Shown piece after piece: positions 17,417 through 28,126 of a stretch of 62,322 nt of DNA. Positions within the stretch are counted from its first letter, which is position 1; the number at the start of each line of letters is the position of its first letter. The position numbers and the translations under genes were made by a program. The notes under the pieces are model-generated. The model was not told where the DNA came from and ran no database searches. It saw only the letters and a list, made by a program, of their open reading frames with translations. Source of the stretch: an uncultured Saprospiraceae bacterium (GTDB taxonomy: Bacteria > Bacteroidota > Bacteroidia > Chitinophagales > Saprospiraceae); the NCBI GenBank assembly GCA_938016265.1, contig CALLWB010000099.1, forward strand, positions 1 through 62,322, in the 5' to 3' direction.

Positions 17417-18886
17417 TTAATTGCCTACTTTTCCTTTTAAAAACGAGGTGTTATAACTATTGTCAGGGATATTCACTGTATTCCCGTTCCGTTTGATTGC
17501 ATAACCAGAGTCTCCCGCCGCCGGTGGAGTAACCGGTATAGGAATCGGAAATGGGCCAAATGGCACTTGAAATGGCCCAATCTGAATGGTCGCCCCAACA
17601 TCTACATTAAATGTGCCTTGCGTTCCTGGGAAACCGTAGGGGCCACCGTCTCCTCCTCGTGTATTTGGCTCCAAATCAATACTGGCAACTCCTAGCGAAA
17701 AACTAACAGGATAGGTCAATAATCCACCAACTCCTGGTAGGCCAAATTGGCCGCCTGTAGCAGGTTGTCCATCTGCATAAACAGAAAGTCCAACGACAAA
17801 CGGCGGTTCCTTTCCTGCATGACCGTCTCCAGCACCACCGCCACCACCAGAACCTAGGAAAATTCCAAGATTAATAGGGCCAATCGGCTGACTTACTGCA
17901 AAAGCCATCGCATTTCCACCACCACCTCCACCATATATATTGAAGTTGTTTAAAACAAACGCATTCATAGTAAGATCAATCGCCGTTCCTCCATCCCTGC
18001 CTTCTCCGGTTAATCCATTTGCTGGATCAAAAGCGATACCTGCATTTCCACCACGCCCAATAATATTTCCATTATTCACAATCGCCACAACAGAACCAGC
18101 TGGCAAATTACCAGTTGTATAAGCAGCAGTTAGCGTCGTATCACTTGAAATAGTCACTCCATTTCCAATATTCGAAATCACACAAACTGGTTGATTTGTT
18201 GGTAAACTGGGATAAGTAGCAAACAAGTCAGTTGCTAAATCATATTTTACGGTGCTATTAATAACATCCACTTCATAACAAGGCAAAATAGTCAACCCAT
18301 AAACAAAATTGACCAAAGAAGTCCCACAAACTCCCTGGATGATTATTGGAAAAGTGCCTGCAGGAGTAAACGTTGTCACATGAAAGACCACATCGACCAC
18401 TCCAGAGGAAAACTGTGGATTGTTAACAATAGTATACGTTACACCAAGTGGCAAGGGATTTATTATAGTAAAACCAAGGTTTTGAGGCGTTCCAACATTT
18501 TGATTGATCGTCAGTTGAATCGCCACAGAATCCGTGATAATCCGATCAATTGTATCCGCCTGGCTACTAGAGGTCATGGTGAAAAAACAGTCATCACAAT
18601 TTTTCTGAAAAGATCGCAACCAGCAAGTCCCGTTAAATATTTGTAGGGTGCTGTCTGTAGTATTAAAAATGACCAAGCCTTGGTGAGGCTGAAAAATAGC
18701 ATCTCTTTGAGTATCGGTAAGCCGCGGAGGCAGAAATCCTTTTTCAGTGGATTCCAATTGGAGAATAGCGCTGGTATCTGGAACTAAGATATTGATACCA
18801 ACTTGACCCTCTGCATTTACAAAAACACAGAAGAATATTAATAAAATGGAGAACGCCTTCAAAAAAAAGGGAGTTTTACTCATCAT
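17417..18886 (-). CDS. Secreted glycine-rich protein with tail-fibre-like N-terminus
   Basis: A 489-residue protein with a signal peptide. Residues about 28-90 carry the pattern VGIN...PDTSAILQLEST.KG.L.PR.T..QR.AI..P..GLVIFNT.DS, a common N-terminal module of Bacteroidota surface proteins resembling phage tail collar/fibre proteins. The middle is beta-rich. The C-terminal third has Gly-rich stretches such as GGGGGNAMAF. The same N-terminal module begins the protein at 39008-40399. Surface display is likely; the ligand is unknown. It is divergent from the first adhesin gene and separated from it by 87 bp. Confidence 0.65.
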   Translation of the reverse strand: MMSKTPFFLKAFSILLIFFCVFVNAEGQVGINILVPDTSAILQLESTEKGFLPPRLTDTQRDAIFQPHQGLVIFNTTDSTLQIFNGTCWLRSFQKNCDDCFFTMTSSSQADTIDRIITDSVAIQLTINQNVGTPQNLGFTIINPLPLGVTYTIVNNPQFSSGVVDVVFHVTTFTPAGTFPIIIQGVCGTSLVNFVYGLTILPCYEVDVINSTVKYDLATDLFATYPSLPTNQPVCVISNIGNGVTISSDTTLTAAYTTGNLPAGSVVAIVNNGNIIGRGGNAGIAFDPANGLTGEGRDGGTAIDLTMNAFVLNNFNIYGGGGGGNAMAFAVSQPIGPINLGIFLGSGGGGGAGDGHAGKEPPFVVGLSVYADGQPATGGQFGLPGVGGLLTYPVSFSLGVASIDLEPNTRGGDGGPYGFPGTQGTFNVDVGATIQIGPFQVPFGPFPIPIPVTPPAAGDSGYAIKRNGNTVNIPDNSYNTSFLKGKVGN

Positions 18887-18973
18887 CAGATCAATTCGGG
18901 GTTTAATTTCTAAGAATTATCCAAATTAGAAAAAATATTTGCTAAATTCAGTTTTTCAAAAGGAAAACTCCAT

Positions 18974-21900
18974 TTGCAGAGATTAATTTTCATATTCATA
19001 GTGATGCTATTCTCCATAGTTGCTCAGGCCCAACAGCCTTTAAGTAACAATGGTGGGCTGATTTCCATCAAGGGTGGGGCATTTATGTCTGTACATGGTG
19101 ATGTGATTAACTCCAATAATGGCATTTTTCATAATAGTGACACCATTTACCTTTTTGAAGATTGGGTCAATAATGCAGGAAATGAAGCGTTTACCAGTCA
19201 GGGAGAAGGTGTTGTCATCTTAAAGAGTGCCAATCAACGTATTCAAGGCACAGATATTACCAGATTTTACGACTTAAGGTTGGAAGGTACTGGAATAAAG
19301 TACGGCGATTTAGACGTTTATGTTGATGGTTTCCTGCGACTCAATGACCGAGAATTCAATTTAAATACAAACACAGTTCATGTTTTTAATACCTCGACTA
19401 GTGCGGTAACGCAACAGGGAGGTTTTGTAAGCAGTCTGCAAAGTGGTGGATTGTTACGGCACATGGATGTTGCTCTGCCGTACTCCTTTCCAGTGGGGTC
19501 GTCCCTTGGTACGACACGATTTCGTCCGGTAGATCTGCAAAAGGCAACCGCTGGATCTTCCACTTTTAAAGTAAGAATGGCCAATGTTGATGCGACAACA
19601 GAAGGCTATGACCGAGCAATCAGAGATAGCAGTATTTGTGAGATCAATCCAACGTTCTATCACCGAATTTACGATATGCAAGGAGGTGATTCTGCAAAGG
19701 TCAAAATTCATTTCATACAAGCAGCCGATGGAGTATGGGACAGCATCGCTCACTGGCAAAATGACCCTAAATGGGAAATAACTGGCGATGTTACGTCTGG
19801 TACAAACCCCGCATATCTGCAGACTTTTCTAGAGTCTACCAATTTTATCACTGATTTCACACATCCAGCTTTTGCGCTAGCCAGTGTCGCAGATTCCTTA
19901 AATCTACAAGTAGTCAGCAATCCAGTGTGTGATGGAGAGACCTTCACGTTTTCTGCAGATTCGGGATTTTTGAATTATGATTTTTATGTGAATGATGCTC
20001 TTCAACAAAGTGGGCCAGATAGTGTTTTTGTCAGCATCCTAAACGATGGAGACGAAGTGCAAGCTGTTATCGAAAGCGCAGATTGCATCTATTATTCAAG
20101 AACGATCACCGCTCAGATTTTTATGAATTCGATTGTGCTGAATGCTTCCATGAATTCAGCCTGCACCTATGAAACCATTACTTTCACCGGAAGTACAGGG
20201 TTTCTTAATTATGACTTTTTAGTCAATGGGATTTCCGTGCAAAGTAGCACCTCAGCTATCTATATGACAAGTGCTCTAAATGACGGAGATGTCGTTTCTG
20301 TAATCGGCACAGATGCCAATTGTGATTACGAAAGTAACAGTATTCCAATAACCATCTACCAAAACCAAGTCGATCTAACCGTCGACCAATTAATAGCCTG
20401 CGAAGGCGAGAATTTCAATTTTACAGCGACCGCTGGATTCTTCAATTACGATTTTCAAATAAATGGAGTTTCTGCTCAAAACGGGTCACTCAATACCTTT
20501 TCGACTCCATTAGCCGACCTTGACAATGTGCATGTCATTGCAACCGACGCCAATTGCGATTATGAAAGTGATAGTATTCAAGTAAACTTATTTATGAATA
20601 CGGTTGATTTGTCGGTAGATATGCTAATCGCTTGTGCAGGCGATCCCTTCACGTTTACTGCGTCCTCAGGGTTTAATACCTATGAATTTTTTATCAACGG
20701 AGGCCTTGCTCAGACAGGGACTAATAACATTTTTACCTCTACGGGAATGTTGGATGGCGATCAGGTTAGCGTGCACGCTACCGATAACAATTGCACCTAT
20801 ATTAGCGATACGATCACTGTAAATTTACATCAAGCGACACTAGATTTAACGATGAATATTCTTGGCTTTGATCCCAACTATATTCCTTCTGAATTTTGCC
20901 TTGGCGATACGTTGATATTTACTGCTACTGAAGGATTTACTAATTATGATTTTTATGTGAATTTTGCCCTTGTCCAATCCGGGAGTGATAGTACCTATAT
21001 TACCGACACCTTGTCTACACTGGATATTGTATTTGTTATTGCTAGTGATGCAAACTGCACCTATCAAAGCAATCAGATTCAGGTCTTTTTATTCTTTGAG
21101 GCCCTTTTATTAGAATCAAGTACCACCCAATTTTGTGAAGGCGGACCAATAACGTTTACTGCTAGCCCTCCGCAACCTTTTTTTGAATTTTGGGTGAATG
21201 GCGTCGTCGTCCAAAGTGATACCTCGAATACCTATACTACAGCGGATTTGATGGATGGAGATTCCGTGAAGGTTTCTGGTTTTGGTGATCATTGTGGCAT
21301 CGAAAGCAACGTCATTTATATTAACTATAATACCCAATCTGTGCAATTGCAGAGTTCTGCACCAGGAGTTTGTGCAGGATCCTCTATCGACTTCACTGCA
21401 AGCCCAGGCTTCGAAAATTATGAATTTCAAGTCAATGATATAACTCAGCAAACAGGGACCTCAAATATCTTTGTAACTACTGATTTTGCAGATGGAGATT
21501 CTATTCAAGTAATCGCTTCGACAACTGGTTGTGATTTTCCTAGTAATACATTATTAATTTCTGTATTTCCTGAGGTGAATGTTCAGGCCTCTACAGATAC
21601 GACCATTTTTGAGGGAACCAGTGTTACGCTAGAAGCAACAGGGGCGGATTTTTATACTTGGACACCTGGTGGTTCCTTGAGTTGTGATGATTGTGCTAGT
21701 CCGGTTGCGACACCAGATTCTACCACCTTGTACACTGTATTGGGGGAAAGTCTGGAAGGATGTTTGGACACTGCCTCTGTTTTTGTTATGGTATTGCCGA
21801 TTGATAATGGGGGAGTGGTTATACCAAATGCATTTACACCAAATGGAGATGGAAAAAACGATACCTGGCATATTAGTTACCTGGATGCATTTCCTGACAA

Positions 21901-22081
21901 TGAGGTGGTTGTTTTGAACAGATGGGGCGATAAACTGTACTCTGGGAAGCCTTATATTGATGAATTTGATGGCACCTTTCAAGGGAAACCACTACCGAGA
22001 GGAACCTATTATTTTATATTGAATGTCGTTGTAAATGGAGAAAACCAAACGTTCAAAGGTCCATTGACCATTGTCTACTAG
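18974..22081 (+). CDS. Adhesin-like T9SS type B sorted protein with seven Cys-paired repeats
   Basis: A 1035-residue secreted protein. The start is TTG at 18974, with signal peptide MQRLIFIFIVMLFSIVAQAQ; no in-frame ATG precedes it. After an N-terminal beta region, seven repeats of about 80-90 residues follow between about 315 and 865, each opening with a Cys (CDGETF, CEGENF, CAGDPF, CLGDTL, CEGGPI and similar) and holding a second Cys about 55 residues on. These suggest disulfide-braced Ig-like modules. Residues about 950-1035 form the type B C-terminal sorting domain (PNAFTPNGDG ... RWGD ... WxxP/GTFQGK). It is exported by T9SS. The next gene encodes a PorP/SprF protein. Confidence 0.9.
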   Translation: MQRLIFIFIVMLFSIVAQAQQPLSNNGGLISIKGGAFMSVHGDVINSNNGIFHNSDTIYLFEDWVNNAGNEAFTSQGEGVVILKSANQRIQGTDITRFYDLRLEGTGIKYGDLDVYVDGFLRLNDREFNLNTNTVHVFNTSTSAVTQQGGFVSSLQSGGLLRHMDVALPYSFPVGSSLGTTRFRPVDLQKATAGSSTFKVRMANVDATTEGYDRAIRDSSICEINPTFYHRIYDMQGGDSAKVKIHFIQAADGVWDSIAHWQNDPKWEITGDVTSGTNPAYLQTFLESTNFITDFTHPAFALASVADSLNLQVVSNPVCDGETFTFSADSGFLNYDFYVNDALQQSGPDSVFVSILNDGDEVQAVIESADCIYYSRTITAQIFMNSIVLNASMNSACTYETITFTGSTGFLNYDFLVNGISVQSSTSAIYMTSALNDGDVVSVIGTDANCDYESNSIPITIYQNQVDLTVDQLIACEGENFNFTATAGFFNYDFQINGVSAQNGSLNTFSTPLADLDNVHVIATDANCDYESDSIQVNLFMNTVDLSVDMLIACAGDPFTFTASSGFNTYEFFINGGLAQTGTNNIFTSTGMLDGDQVSVHATDNNCTYISDTITVNLHQATLDLTMNILGFDPNYIPSEFCLGDTLIFTATEGFTNYDFYVNFALVQSGSDSTYITDTLSTLDIVFVIASDANCTYQSNQIQVFLFFEALLLESSTTQFCEGGPITFTASPPQPFFEFWVNGVVVQSDTSNTYTTADLMDGDSVKVSGFGDHCGIESNVIYINYNTQSVQLQSSAPGVCAGSSIDFTASPGFENYEFQVNDITQQTGTSNIFVTTDFADGDSIQVIASTTGCDFPSNTLLISVFPEVNVQASTDTTIFEGTSVTLEATGADFYTWTPGGSLSCDDCASPVATPDSTTLYTVLGESLEGCLDTASVFVMVLPIDNGGVVIPNAFTPNGDGKNDTWHISYLDAFPDNEVVVLNRWGDKLYSGKPYIDEFDGTFQGKPLPRGTYYFILNVVVNGENQTFKGPLTIVY

Positions 22082-22100
22082 GTACCTCAACAAAAACAAA

Positions 22101-23018
22101 ATGAAGCTATACCTTCCAATAATACTTCTTCTTTTTGTAGCTGAGCTAAAAGCGCAGCAATTGCCCCTGTTTAGTCAATACAGACAAAACGGCTTTGTAA
22201 TCAATCCCGCATTGACCGCTGTCGATGAGCGCCTGGAAGCCAACGCAACCTACCGCCGACAATGGCAACAGATACCAGGAGGTCCAGAAACAGCAACAGC
22301 TGGCTACAGACACTTTCTAGAAGATGAAAATATGGGTTTGGGAGGTTATTTTATGTTCGATCGCACCGGTCCTACTTCTTCGCTCGGCCTCAACTTGATG
22401 TATTCCTACCATATTGATTTTGACCGGAGGAAGGCCAAACGTTTGTCCTTTGGTATTTCTGCAGGGATCTATCAATTTCGACTGAATGGTGCCGAACTGA
22501 TAACGGATGAACCGGATGATGAAGCAATTTTCATTAATAACGTTTCTAAAATAATACCTGATGCTGGTTTAGGAGTTGTCTATTATACCGATAACTATTA
22601 TTTTGGAGCATCCATTCCACAAGCGATATCTATCAACGCAAAATTTGAAGGGGACAATGGAATGTCCGAGATTCGTAGGATTGCTCATTTTTATTTGATG
22701 GGCGGCTACAAATACAAATTCGGCCCTCAGGAAGAACACGTCTTTGAACCTTCCGTTTGGGCCAAATACGCGATCCATTCACCTGTCAATGTCGATTTCA
22801 ATGCTAAATTTACCTTCGATAATATCATCGTCGCCGGACTTGGCTATTCTACCTCCAAAACCATGATGGCTGAGTTTGGAGTAAAGATGGCACAACGCGC
22901 CTTATTAAGCTACGCCTTTAGCTTCCATTTTTCAGACTACCATTCCTACCTTGGATTCAATCATGAAATCATGGTGACTTATACATTTGATGCACCTGAG
23001 TTTTATGTGGATTATTAG
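22101..23018 (+). CDS. PorP/SprF-family T9SS outer-membrane protein
   Basis: A 305-residue beta-barrel-like protein. The N-terminus is MKLYLPIILLLFVAELKAQ, and mature QQLPLFSQYRQNGFVINPALT is the PorP/SprF signature. The ATG at 22101 is preferred over 22071, which overlaps the adhesin gene. It lies 20 nt after the adhesin stop. In Flavobacterium SprF is needed for export of SprB, so this paralogue probably serves the preceding adhesin. It has an aromatic C-terminus typical of outer-membrane proteins. Confidence 0.9.
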   Translation: MKLYLPIILLLFVAELKAQQLPLFSQYRQNGFVINPALTAVDERLEANATYRRQWQQIPGGPETATAGYRHFLEDENMGLGGYFMFDRTGPTSSLGLNLMYSYHIDFDRRKAKRLSFGISAGIYQFRLNGAELITDEPDDEAIFINNVSKIIPDAGLGVVYYTDNYYFGASIPQAISINAKFEGDNGMSEIRRIAHFYLMGGYKYKFGPQEEHVFEPSVWAKYAIHSPVNVDFNAKFTFDNIIVAGLGYSTSKTMMAEFGVKMAQRALLSYAFSFHFSDYHSYLGFNHEIMVTYTFDAPEFYVDY

Positions 23019-23085
23019 CTGGTTTACTTGCCAATTCAAGTAGTAAGTTAGATGCCCAATTTTCAAAATTTAAAAATCACCCCAC

Positions 23086-24162
23086 GTGCAGGATCAATTT
23101 TTTAAGGACTTGAAAGTAGTCGAACTGGCAAGTGTGCTAGCAGGACCAGCTGTTGGTCTATTCTTCAGCGAGCTGGGCGCCCAGGTGACCAAAATTGAAA
23201 ACAAAACCACCGAAGGTGACGTCACCAGAAAATGGAAGCTCCCTTCCGAAGACCCAACAAGCAAGCATTCGGCCTATTTCTGCAGCGTCAACTGGAACAA
23301 AAAATCCATTTTCCTTGACTTACGAACACCTCAGGACCAAAATCAAGCTCGCGAGTTGATCAAAGAGGCAGATATTGTCATCAGTAACTTCAAAATGAGT
23401 TCCGCCGAAAAACTAGGAATGTCGTACGACCAATTAAAAGAAATAAACCCTAGCCTCATCTATGGGCAAATCACCGCCTACGGATCAAATGATCCCACGC
23501 CAGCATTTGATGTGGTTTTACAAGCGGAAACAGGATTTTTGTATATGAATGGAGAGCCAGAACGGCCGCCCGTCAAAATGCCCGTCGCACTCATTGATTT
23601 GTTAGCCGCCCACCAACTGAAAGAAGGAGTCCTGGTCGCACTCATCCATAAAATGAGGACAGGAGCGGGCAGTCTGGTCACCACTTCCTTGTTTGATGCA
23701 GCCATTTCCTCTCTGGCCAATCAGGCGACTAATTGGTTGATGGGAGAGCACATTCCTCAAAAAATGGGCACCCAACATCCAAACATTGCACCTTATGGAG
23801 ATATATTTTTGAGTAGTGACAATAAACCAGTTTTATTAGCCGTAGGTACAGACAAGCAATTCCAATCTTGTTGTTCCTGCCTAAACGTTGCATCCCTAAG
23901 TACTGATCCACTTTTTAAAACCAATGCACAACGGGTTAAAAACAGAGGATTGCTCAAGGAGAAACTAACCACAGCGGTAGCCCATTTTGAAGCACAATCC
24001 ATTCTGCGTAAGCTAAAAGAAAACAATGTTCCATGCGGAAGCATCAACAATATGAAAGAAGTTTTTGAATTGGAAAATGCGCAAGCACAAATCCTGGAAG
24101 AAAAAATGCCCGACGGCAGCGTAAGTAAAAGAGTACGTTCAGTTGTCTTTAATTTGAAATAA
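23086..24162 (+). CDS. Family III CoA-transferase (CaiB/BaiF type)
   Basis: A 358-residue cytosolic enzyme. The start is GTG at 23086. The N-terminal Rossmann-like VVELASVLAGPAVGLFFSELGAQVTKIE and the catalytic Asp171 in PVALIDLLAAH match the family. It is shorter than formyl-CoA transferase (about 420), but many Bacteroidota members have this length. It transfers CoA between carboxylic acids; substrates cannot be read. Its location between adhesin operons has no obvious metabolic logic. Confidence 0.88.
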   Translation: MQDQFFKDLKVVELASVLAGPAVGLFFSELGAQVTKIENKTTEGDVTRKWKLPSEDPTSKHSAYFCSVNWNKKSIFLDLRTPQDQNQARELIKEADIVISNFKMSSAEKLGMSYDQLKEINPSLIYGQITAYGSNDPTPAFDVVLQAETGFLYMNGEPERPPVKMPVALIDLLAAHQLKEGVLVALIHKMRTGAGSLVTTSLFDAAISSLANQATNWLMGEHIPQKMGTQHPNIAPYGDIFLSSDNKPVLLAVGTDKQFQSCCSCLNVASLSTDPLFKTNAQRVKNRGLLKEKLTTAVAHFEAQSILRKLKENNVPCGSINNMKEVFELENAQAQILEEKMPDGSVSKRVRSVVFNLK

Positions 24163-24446
24163 CTACTGCTCCCCATGTAAAACGAGTGCAAACAGCAACA
24201 TTATTATAGGAATATATGTATTTGTTAGGTGTGCTCTAAAAATCGACTTTTTAAGTAGACTAATTCTTAATTTTTATAAGGTGCAGAGCGGTGTTTAAAA
24301 AAATAGAAGTAGCTAATCTAAGACAAACTTGAAATATCTATCGTACTGGCTATCATTTATCATAAAAATTATTTATTTTTCGATATTAGAAAAATAAAGA
24401 AGTAGTTTGCGAGAAGCTTAACTCATAATATTCTGATTCCCCCTTT

Positions 24447-27110
24447 ATGCGACAAATTCTAACATTCGGAATTTTGCTTATCCTTTTCCTGCCAGTCAGG
24501 ATGGCTGCAACGCATATTGTAGGAGGTGAAATCAACTATCGGTGCTTAGGGAATGACGATTATGAAATCTACATGACCGTATATCGAGATTGTATAAATG
24601 GGGTCCCGTATTTTGATACACCAGCGGCTATTGGTGTTTTTGATGTGAATAACAACCTGGTATATGATCTTCGTGTCCCTTTGATGGCGGACGATACCTT
24701 GCCTGGATTTCTGAATGATCCTTGTTTTGTAGTACCACCTGTTGCCTGTGTGCATCGGGCGACTTATATTGATACGGTCTCTTTGCCATTTATTCCGGGT
24801 GGGTATCAATTCTCTCATCAACGTTGTTGCAGGAACGGAACGATCCTCAATATTGTAGAGCCGGATAGTACTGGGATTACCTTGCATAGCACAATTACAG
24901 AAGACGGGTTGCTAGGGTGCAACAATAGTGCATACTTCAAGAACTGGCCACCGATATATATTTGTGCTGGTTTGCCCATTATTTTTGACCATTCTACGAT
25001 AGATATTGATGGAGATTCTGTTGTCTATAAAATGTGTGCTCCATTTGATGGGGCGGAGTCCTTTGGGGCTTACAATTGCACACCTCAACCTTGTGGTGTC
25101 CGACCACAACCTCCTTTCAATCCTGCCTATGATTCGGTGCAATACGTGTCTCCACCCTTCGGAACTGCTAATATGCTGGGTGGAACAGCATTGGCTGTAG
25201 ACTTTGATTCTGGATTGATGACAGGAACTCCCTGTTGTGTAGGCCAATATGTAGTTGGAGTTTGCGCAGAAGAATACAGAAATGGCGTTTTAATTTCCAC
25301 CACAAAAAGAGATTTTCAATACAATATAGGTAATTGTCAACTCCAGATTGTTTCTTCCTTTTTTACACCAGAAATTATTTGTAGTAACGATATTTTTTCT
25401 GTCAATTTTGATAATCAAAGCCAAGGATCTAATGTGTTTCAATGGGATTTTGGTGATCCGACAACCAATGGTGATACCAGTGCCCTTTCCAATCCGTCCT
25501 ACATTTATCCCGATACTGGAAGATATGAAGTCGTATTAATTACAGGACCTGGGCAGCAATGTTCCGACACTTCGACCCAAATAGTCTATTTACAATATGA
25601 ATCGCTTGATGTTGATTTTACGGTAGAATATGAAAATTGTGAAGACAGCATTGTTATTGATTTTATTGATATCTCAACAGACGATATTAGTATAATTGAA
25701 GAATGGTATTGGGATTTTGGGAATGGGGATACCTCTACCATGCAAAACCCGATTATAGTCTACGATACTCCGGGATCTTATACGATTGAATTAGTTGTGA
25801 CTGCAGCAAATGGCTGCACAAGTACGGCAACTGAGGTCATCGAATTTGGACAGCCTGTTATCATTCAGGTAGACAGCCTAACGCTTTGCACCCAAGCAGC
25901 ACCCATCGAGCTAAATCCAACTGGCAATCCAAACTACGAATATGACTGGATGCCACCGACTGGTTTGAGTGATCCAACTTCCTTCAATCCTATAGCAAGC
26001 CCAACGCAAACAACCACCTACACCGCATTTGTATCCACCATAAATCCATTTGATACCTGCACCGTAGAACAAGAAATAACGGTAGTAGTGCCTCCTCCTT
26101 TATCCATTGATGCGGGGTTAGATGCCACTACCTGTATACCGTCCTATTTATTGCAAGCCAATGAACTAAATTCAAGCCTGGTTGTGTGGTCGGATGATCC
26201 TTCTTTTGCAAATGTTTTGAATCCTGCCGGGAATTTGGATGTGCCAGTTACCCTCACTGAAGGATCAAACATCTTCTATGTAAGAGCTTATGATGAATTT
26301 GGCTGTTTTCTTGAAGATGAAGTAGAGATTATTTATCCTGAAGTCGAAATAACGGCAGAAGACGTCCTTGTCTGCAGAGGAGATACGGTTTCTCTCGAAG
26401 CAATTAATTTGAATCCTTCTGATCAGTTGACTTATATCTGGACACCTAATCTAGGAATTATTACTGGACAAAATACCTCTACTATAACTATTGCTCCAAC
26501 TGTTACCACCAACTATTGGGTGACAGCGACTAATCAATATGGATGTGTAGATAGTGTGCAGGTTGGGGTAGATGTCTCGAGCCTGGCCCCGCCACTTGAA
26601 CTTACGGTAGATCAAAATAATATCTACCCTGGAGAAACGGTGCAACTGATGGGGACTTTGGATCCTGATTATACTTACGAATGGACACCAGACCCCTCAC
26701 TTACCGCGATAGATATTTACAACCCACAAGCATCCCCACTAGAAACAACGACGTATGAATTGTTTATTATGGATGAATTTGGTTGTGCAAATGTAGATAC
26801 GATTACTGTCTTTGTTCGGGCCTTTATTTGTGATGAGCCTTACATTTTTGTTCCGAATGCGTTTACTCCAAATGGCGATGGTGCAAATGATGTATTGTTT
26901 GTCAGAGCAAATGCCGTCACGGAAGTCTACTTTGCGGTTTATAGTAGATGGGGAGAATTGATGTTTGAAACGACAGATTTGACGATAGGGTGGGATGGTA
27001 CTTTCAAAGGCAAGGAGCTCAGCCCAGATGTTTATGCCTTCTACCTCAAATTGCGCTGTTTAAATAATGAAGAATATTTTAAGAAAGGAAATGTAACCTT
27101 ACTAAGATAA
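24447..27110 (+). CDS. PKD-domain adhesin with T9SS type B sorting domain
   Basis: An 887-residue secreted protein with a signal peptide (about 1-22). An N-terminal module of about 280 residues begins THIVGGEINYRCLGNDDYEI, a recurrent opening of gliding-associated proteins. Two PKD domains follow, with FQWDFGDP and YWDFGNGDTST. Cys-rich Ig-like repeats come next, and the type B sorting domain is at about 802-887 (PNAFTPNGDGAND ... SRWGELMFET ... GWDGTFKGK). It leads an operon with a PorP/SprF and a PorE-like gene and is probably displayed on the surface. Confidence 0.9.
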   Translation: MRQILTFGILLILFLPVRMAATHIVGGEINYRCLGNDDYEIYMTVYRDCINGVPYFDTPAAIGVFDVNNNLVYDLRVPLMADDTLPGFLNDPCFVVPPVACVHRATYIDTVSLPFIPGGYQFSHQRCCRNGTILNIVEPDSTGITLHSTITEDGLLGCNNSAYFKNWPPIYICAGLPIIFDHSTIDIDGDSVVYKMCAPFDGAESFGAYNCTPQPCGVRPQPPFNPAYDSVQYVSPPFGTANMLGGTALAVDFDSGLMTGTPCCVGQYVVGVCAEEYRNGVLISTTKRDFQYNIGNCQLQIVSSFFTPEIICSNDIFSVNFDNQSQGSNVFQWDFGDPTTNGDTSALSNPSYIYPDTGRYEVVLITGPGQQCSDTSTQIVYLQYESLDVDFTVEYENCEDSIVIDFIDISTDDISIIEEWYWDFGNGDTSTMQNPIIVYDTPGSYTIELVVTAANGCTSTATEVIEFGQPVIIQVDSLTLCTQAAPIELNPTGNPNYEYDWMPPTGLSDPTSFNPIASPTQTTTYTAFVSTINPFDTCTVEQEITVVVPPPLSIDAGLDATTCIPSYLLQANELNSSLVVWSDDPSFANVLNPAGNLDVPVTLTEGSNIFYVRAYDEFGCFLEDEVEIIYPEVEITAEDVLVCRGDTVSLEAINLNPSDQLTYIWTPNLGIITGQNTSTITIAPTVTTNYWVTATNQYGCVDSVQVGVDVSSLAPPLELTVDQNNIYPGETVQLMGTLDPDYTYEWTPDPSLTAIDIYNPQASPLETTTYELFIMDEFGCANVDTITVFVRAFICDEPYIFVPNAFTPNGDGANDVLFVRANAVTEVYFAVYSRWGELMFETTDLTIGWDGTFKGKELSPDVYAFYLKLRCLNNEEYFKKGNVTLLR

Positions 27111-28115
27111 ATGAAACGATTAATTTACATAGGAATCATGATCTGGTTTGCAGCGGGACTGCAAGCCCAGGATATTCATTATTCCCAGTTTTATTTATCT
27201 CCTTTAAACCTAAATCCTGCGTTAACAGGTGTCTTTAATGGCGATATGCGTTTTGCTGCCAACTACCGGTATCAATGGTTTACTGTTCCTGTGCCCTATA
27301 CCACAGTTTCAGGGTCCTTCGACTCTAAGATATTGGATGGAAGAATTGGAGATAATGTGATGGGAGCTGGCTTACAATTTAATTATGACCGGGCTGGAGA
27401 TTCCAAGCTGAGTTCGATGCATATTATTGCTTCTCTGGCCTATGCTCAAAAAATCAATAAGCGCAATTTCTTTTCTATCGGTGGTCAAATTGGCCTGGGC
27501 CAGCGCAGCTTCAAAACAGATGATCTGACCTTTGACAGCCAATTCAATGGAGACATTTTTGATCCTACATTGAATACAGAGGAGAATTTTCCAAGTCAAA
27601 GTTTTATTTATAATGATGCGAATGTTGGCGTTAATTGGCGTTTTCAGCTGACAGAACGGACCAACTTCAATATTGGTGGTGCATTGCATCATTTGACAAC
27701 GCCCAAAGTGTCGTTTTTTGATTCGAAGGATGTTCGCTTAGCGCGAAAGTGGTCCGGCAATATTGATGCTAGTTTTCAACTGGGAACAGTCGTAGATTTT
27801 ATGCCCGCATTCCTATACCAACGACAAGGAACTTACCAGGAAATGGTAGCAGGTGCTTCTTTTAAATACCATTTAAGTGTAGACAGAGGCAAGGAAGTCG
27901 GATTGATGATTGGGAGTTGGTATCGGCCTGGTGATGCGGTTATTCCGTCTGTGGGACTGCAATACAACAATTTGCGCGTCGGATTTAGCTATGACATCAA
28001 TATTTCCCCATTAAAAATTGCAACCAACAGAAATGGTGGCCCTGAACTTGGGTTGATCTATATTATCAGAAAAGTAAAATCTATTAATCCATTTAAGTCC
28101 TGTCCAATATTTTAG
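27111..28115 (+). CDS. PorP/SprF-family T9SS outer-membrane protein
   Basis: A 334-residue protein with a signal peptide and mature start QDIHYSQFYLSPLNLNPALTG, the PorP/SprF signature. The start codon directly abuts the adhesin stop (TAAATG), so the two genes are translationally coupled. It is one of three such paralogues in the window, each behind an adhesin. Confidence 0.93.
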   Translation: MKRLIYIGIMIWFAAGLQAQDIHYSQFYLSPLNLNPALTGVFNGDMRFAANYRYQWFTVPVPYTTVSGSFDSKILDGRIGDNVMGAGLQFNYDRAGDSKLSSMHIIASLAYAQKINKRNFFSIGGQIGLGQRSFKTDDLTFDSQFNGDIFDPTLNTEENFPSQSFIYNDANVGVNWRFQLTERTNFNIGGALHHLTTPKVSFFDSKDVRLARKWSGNIDASFQLGTVVDFMPAFLYQRQGTYQEMVAGASFKYHLSVDRGKEVGLMIGSWYRPGDAVIPSVGLQYNNLRVGFSYDINISPLKIATNRNGGPELGLIYIIRKVKSINPFKSCPIF

Positions 28116-28126
28116 AATTTGAGCAT

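Noticed and set aside
22071-22100. Upstream ATG for the first PorP/SprF gene
   Set aside because: It overlaps the adhesin stop and would place MSTRYLNKNK before a normal signal peptide; 22101 gives the expected N-terminus.
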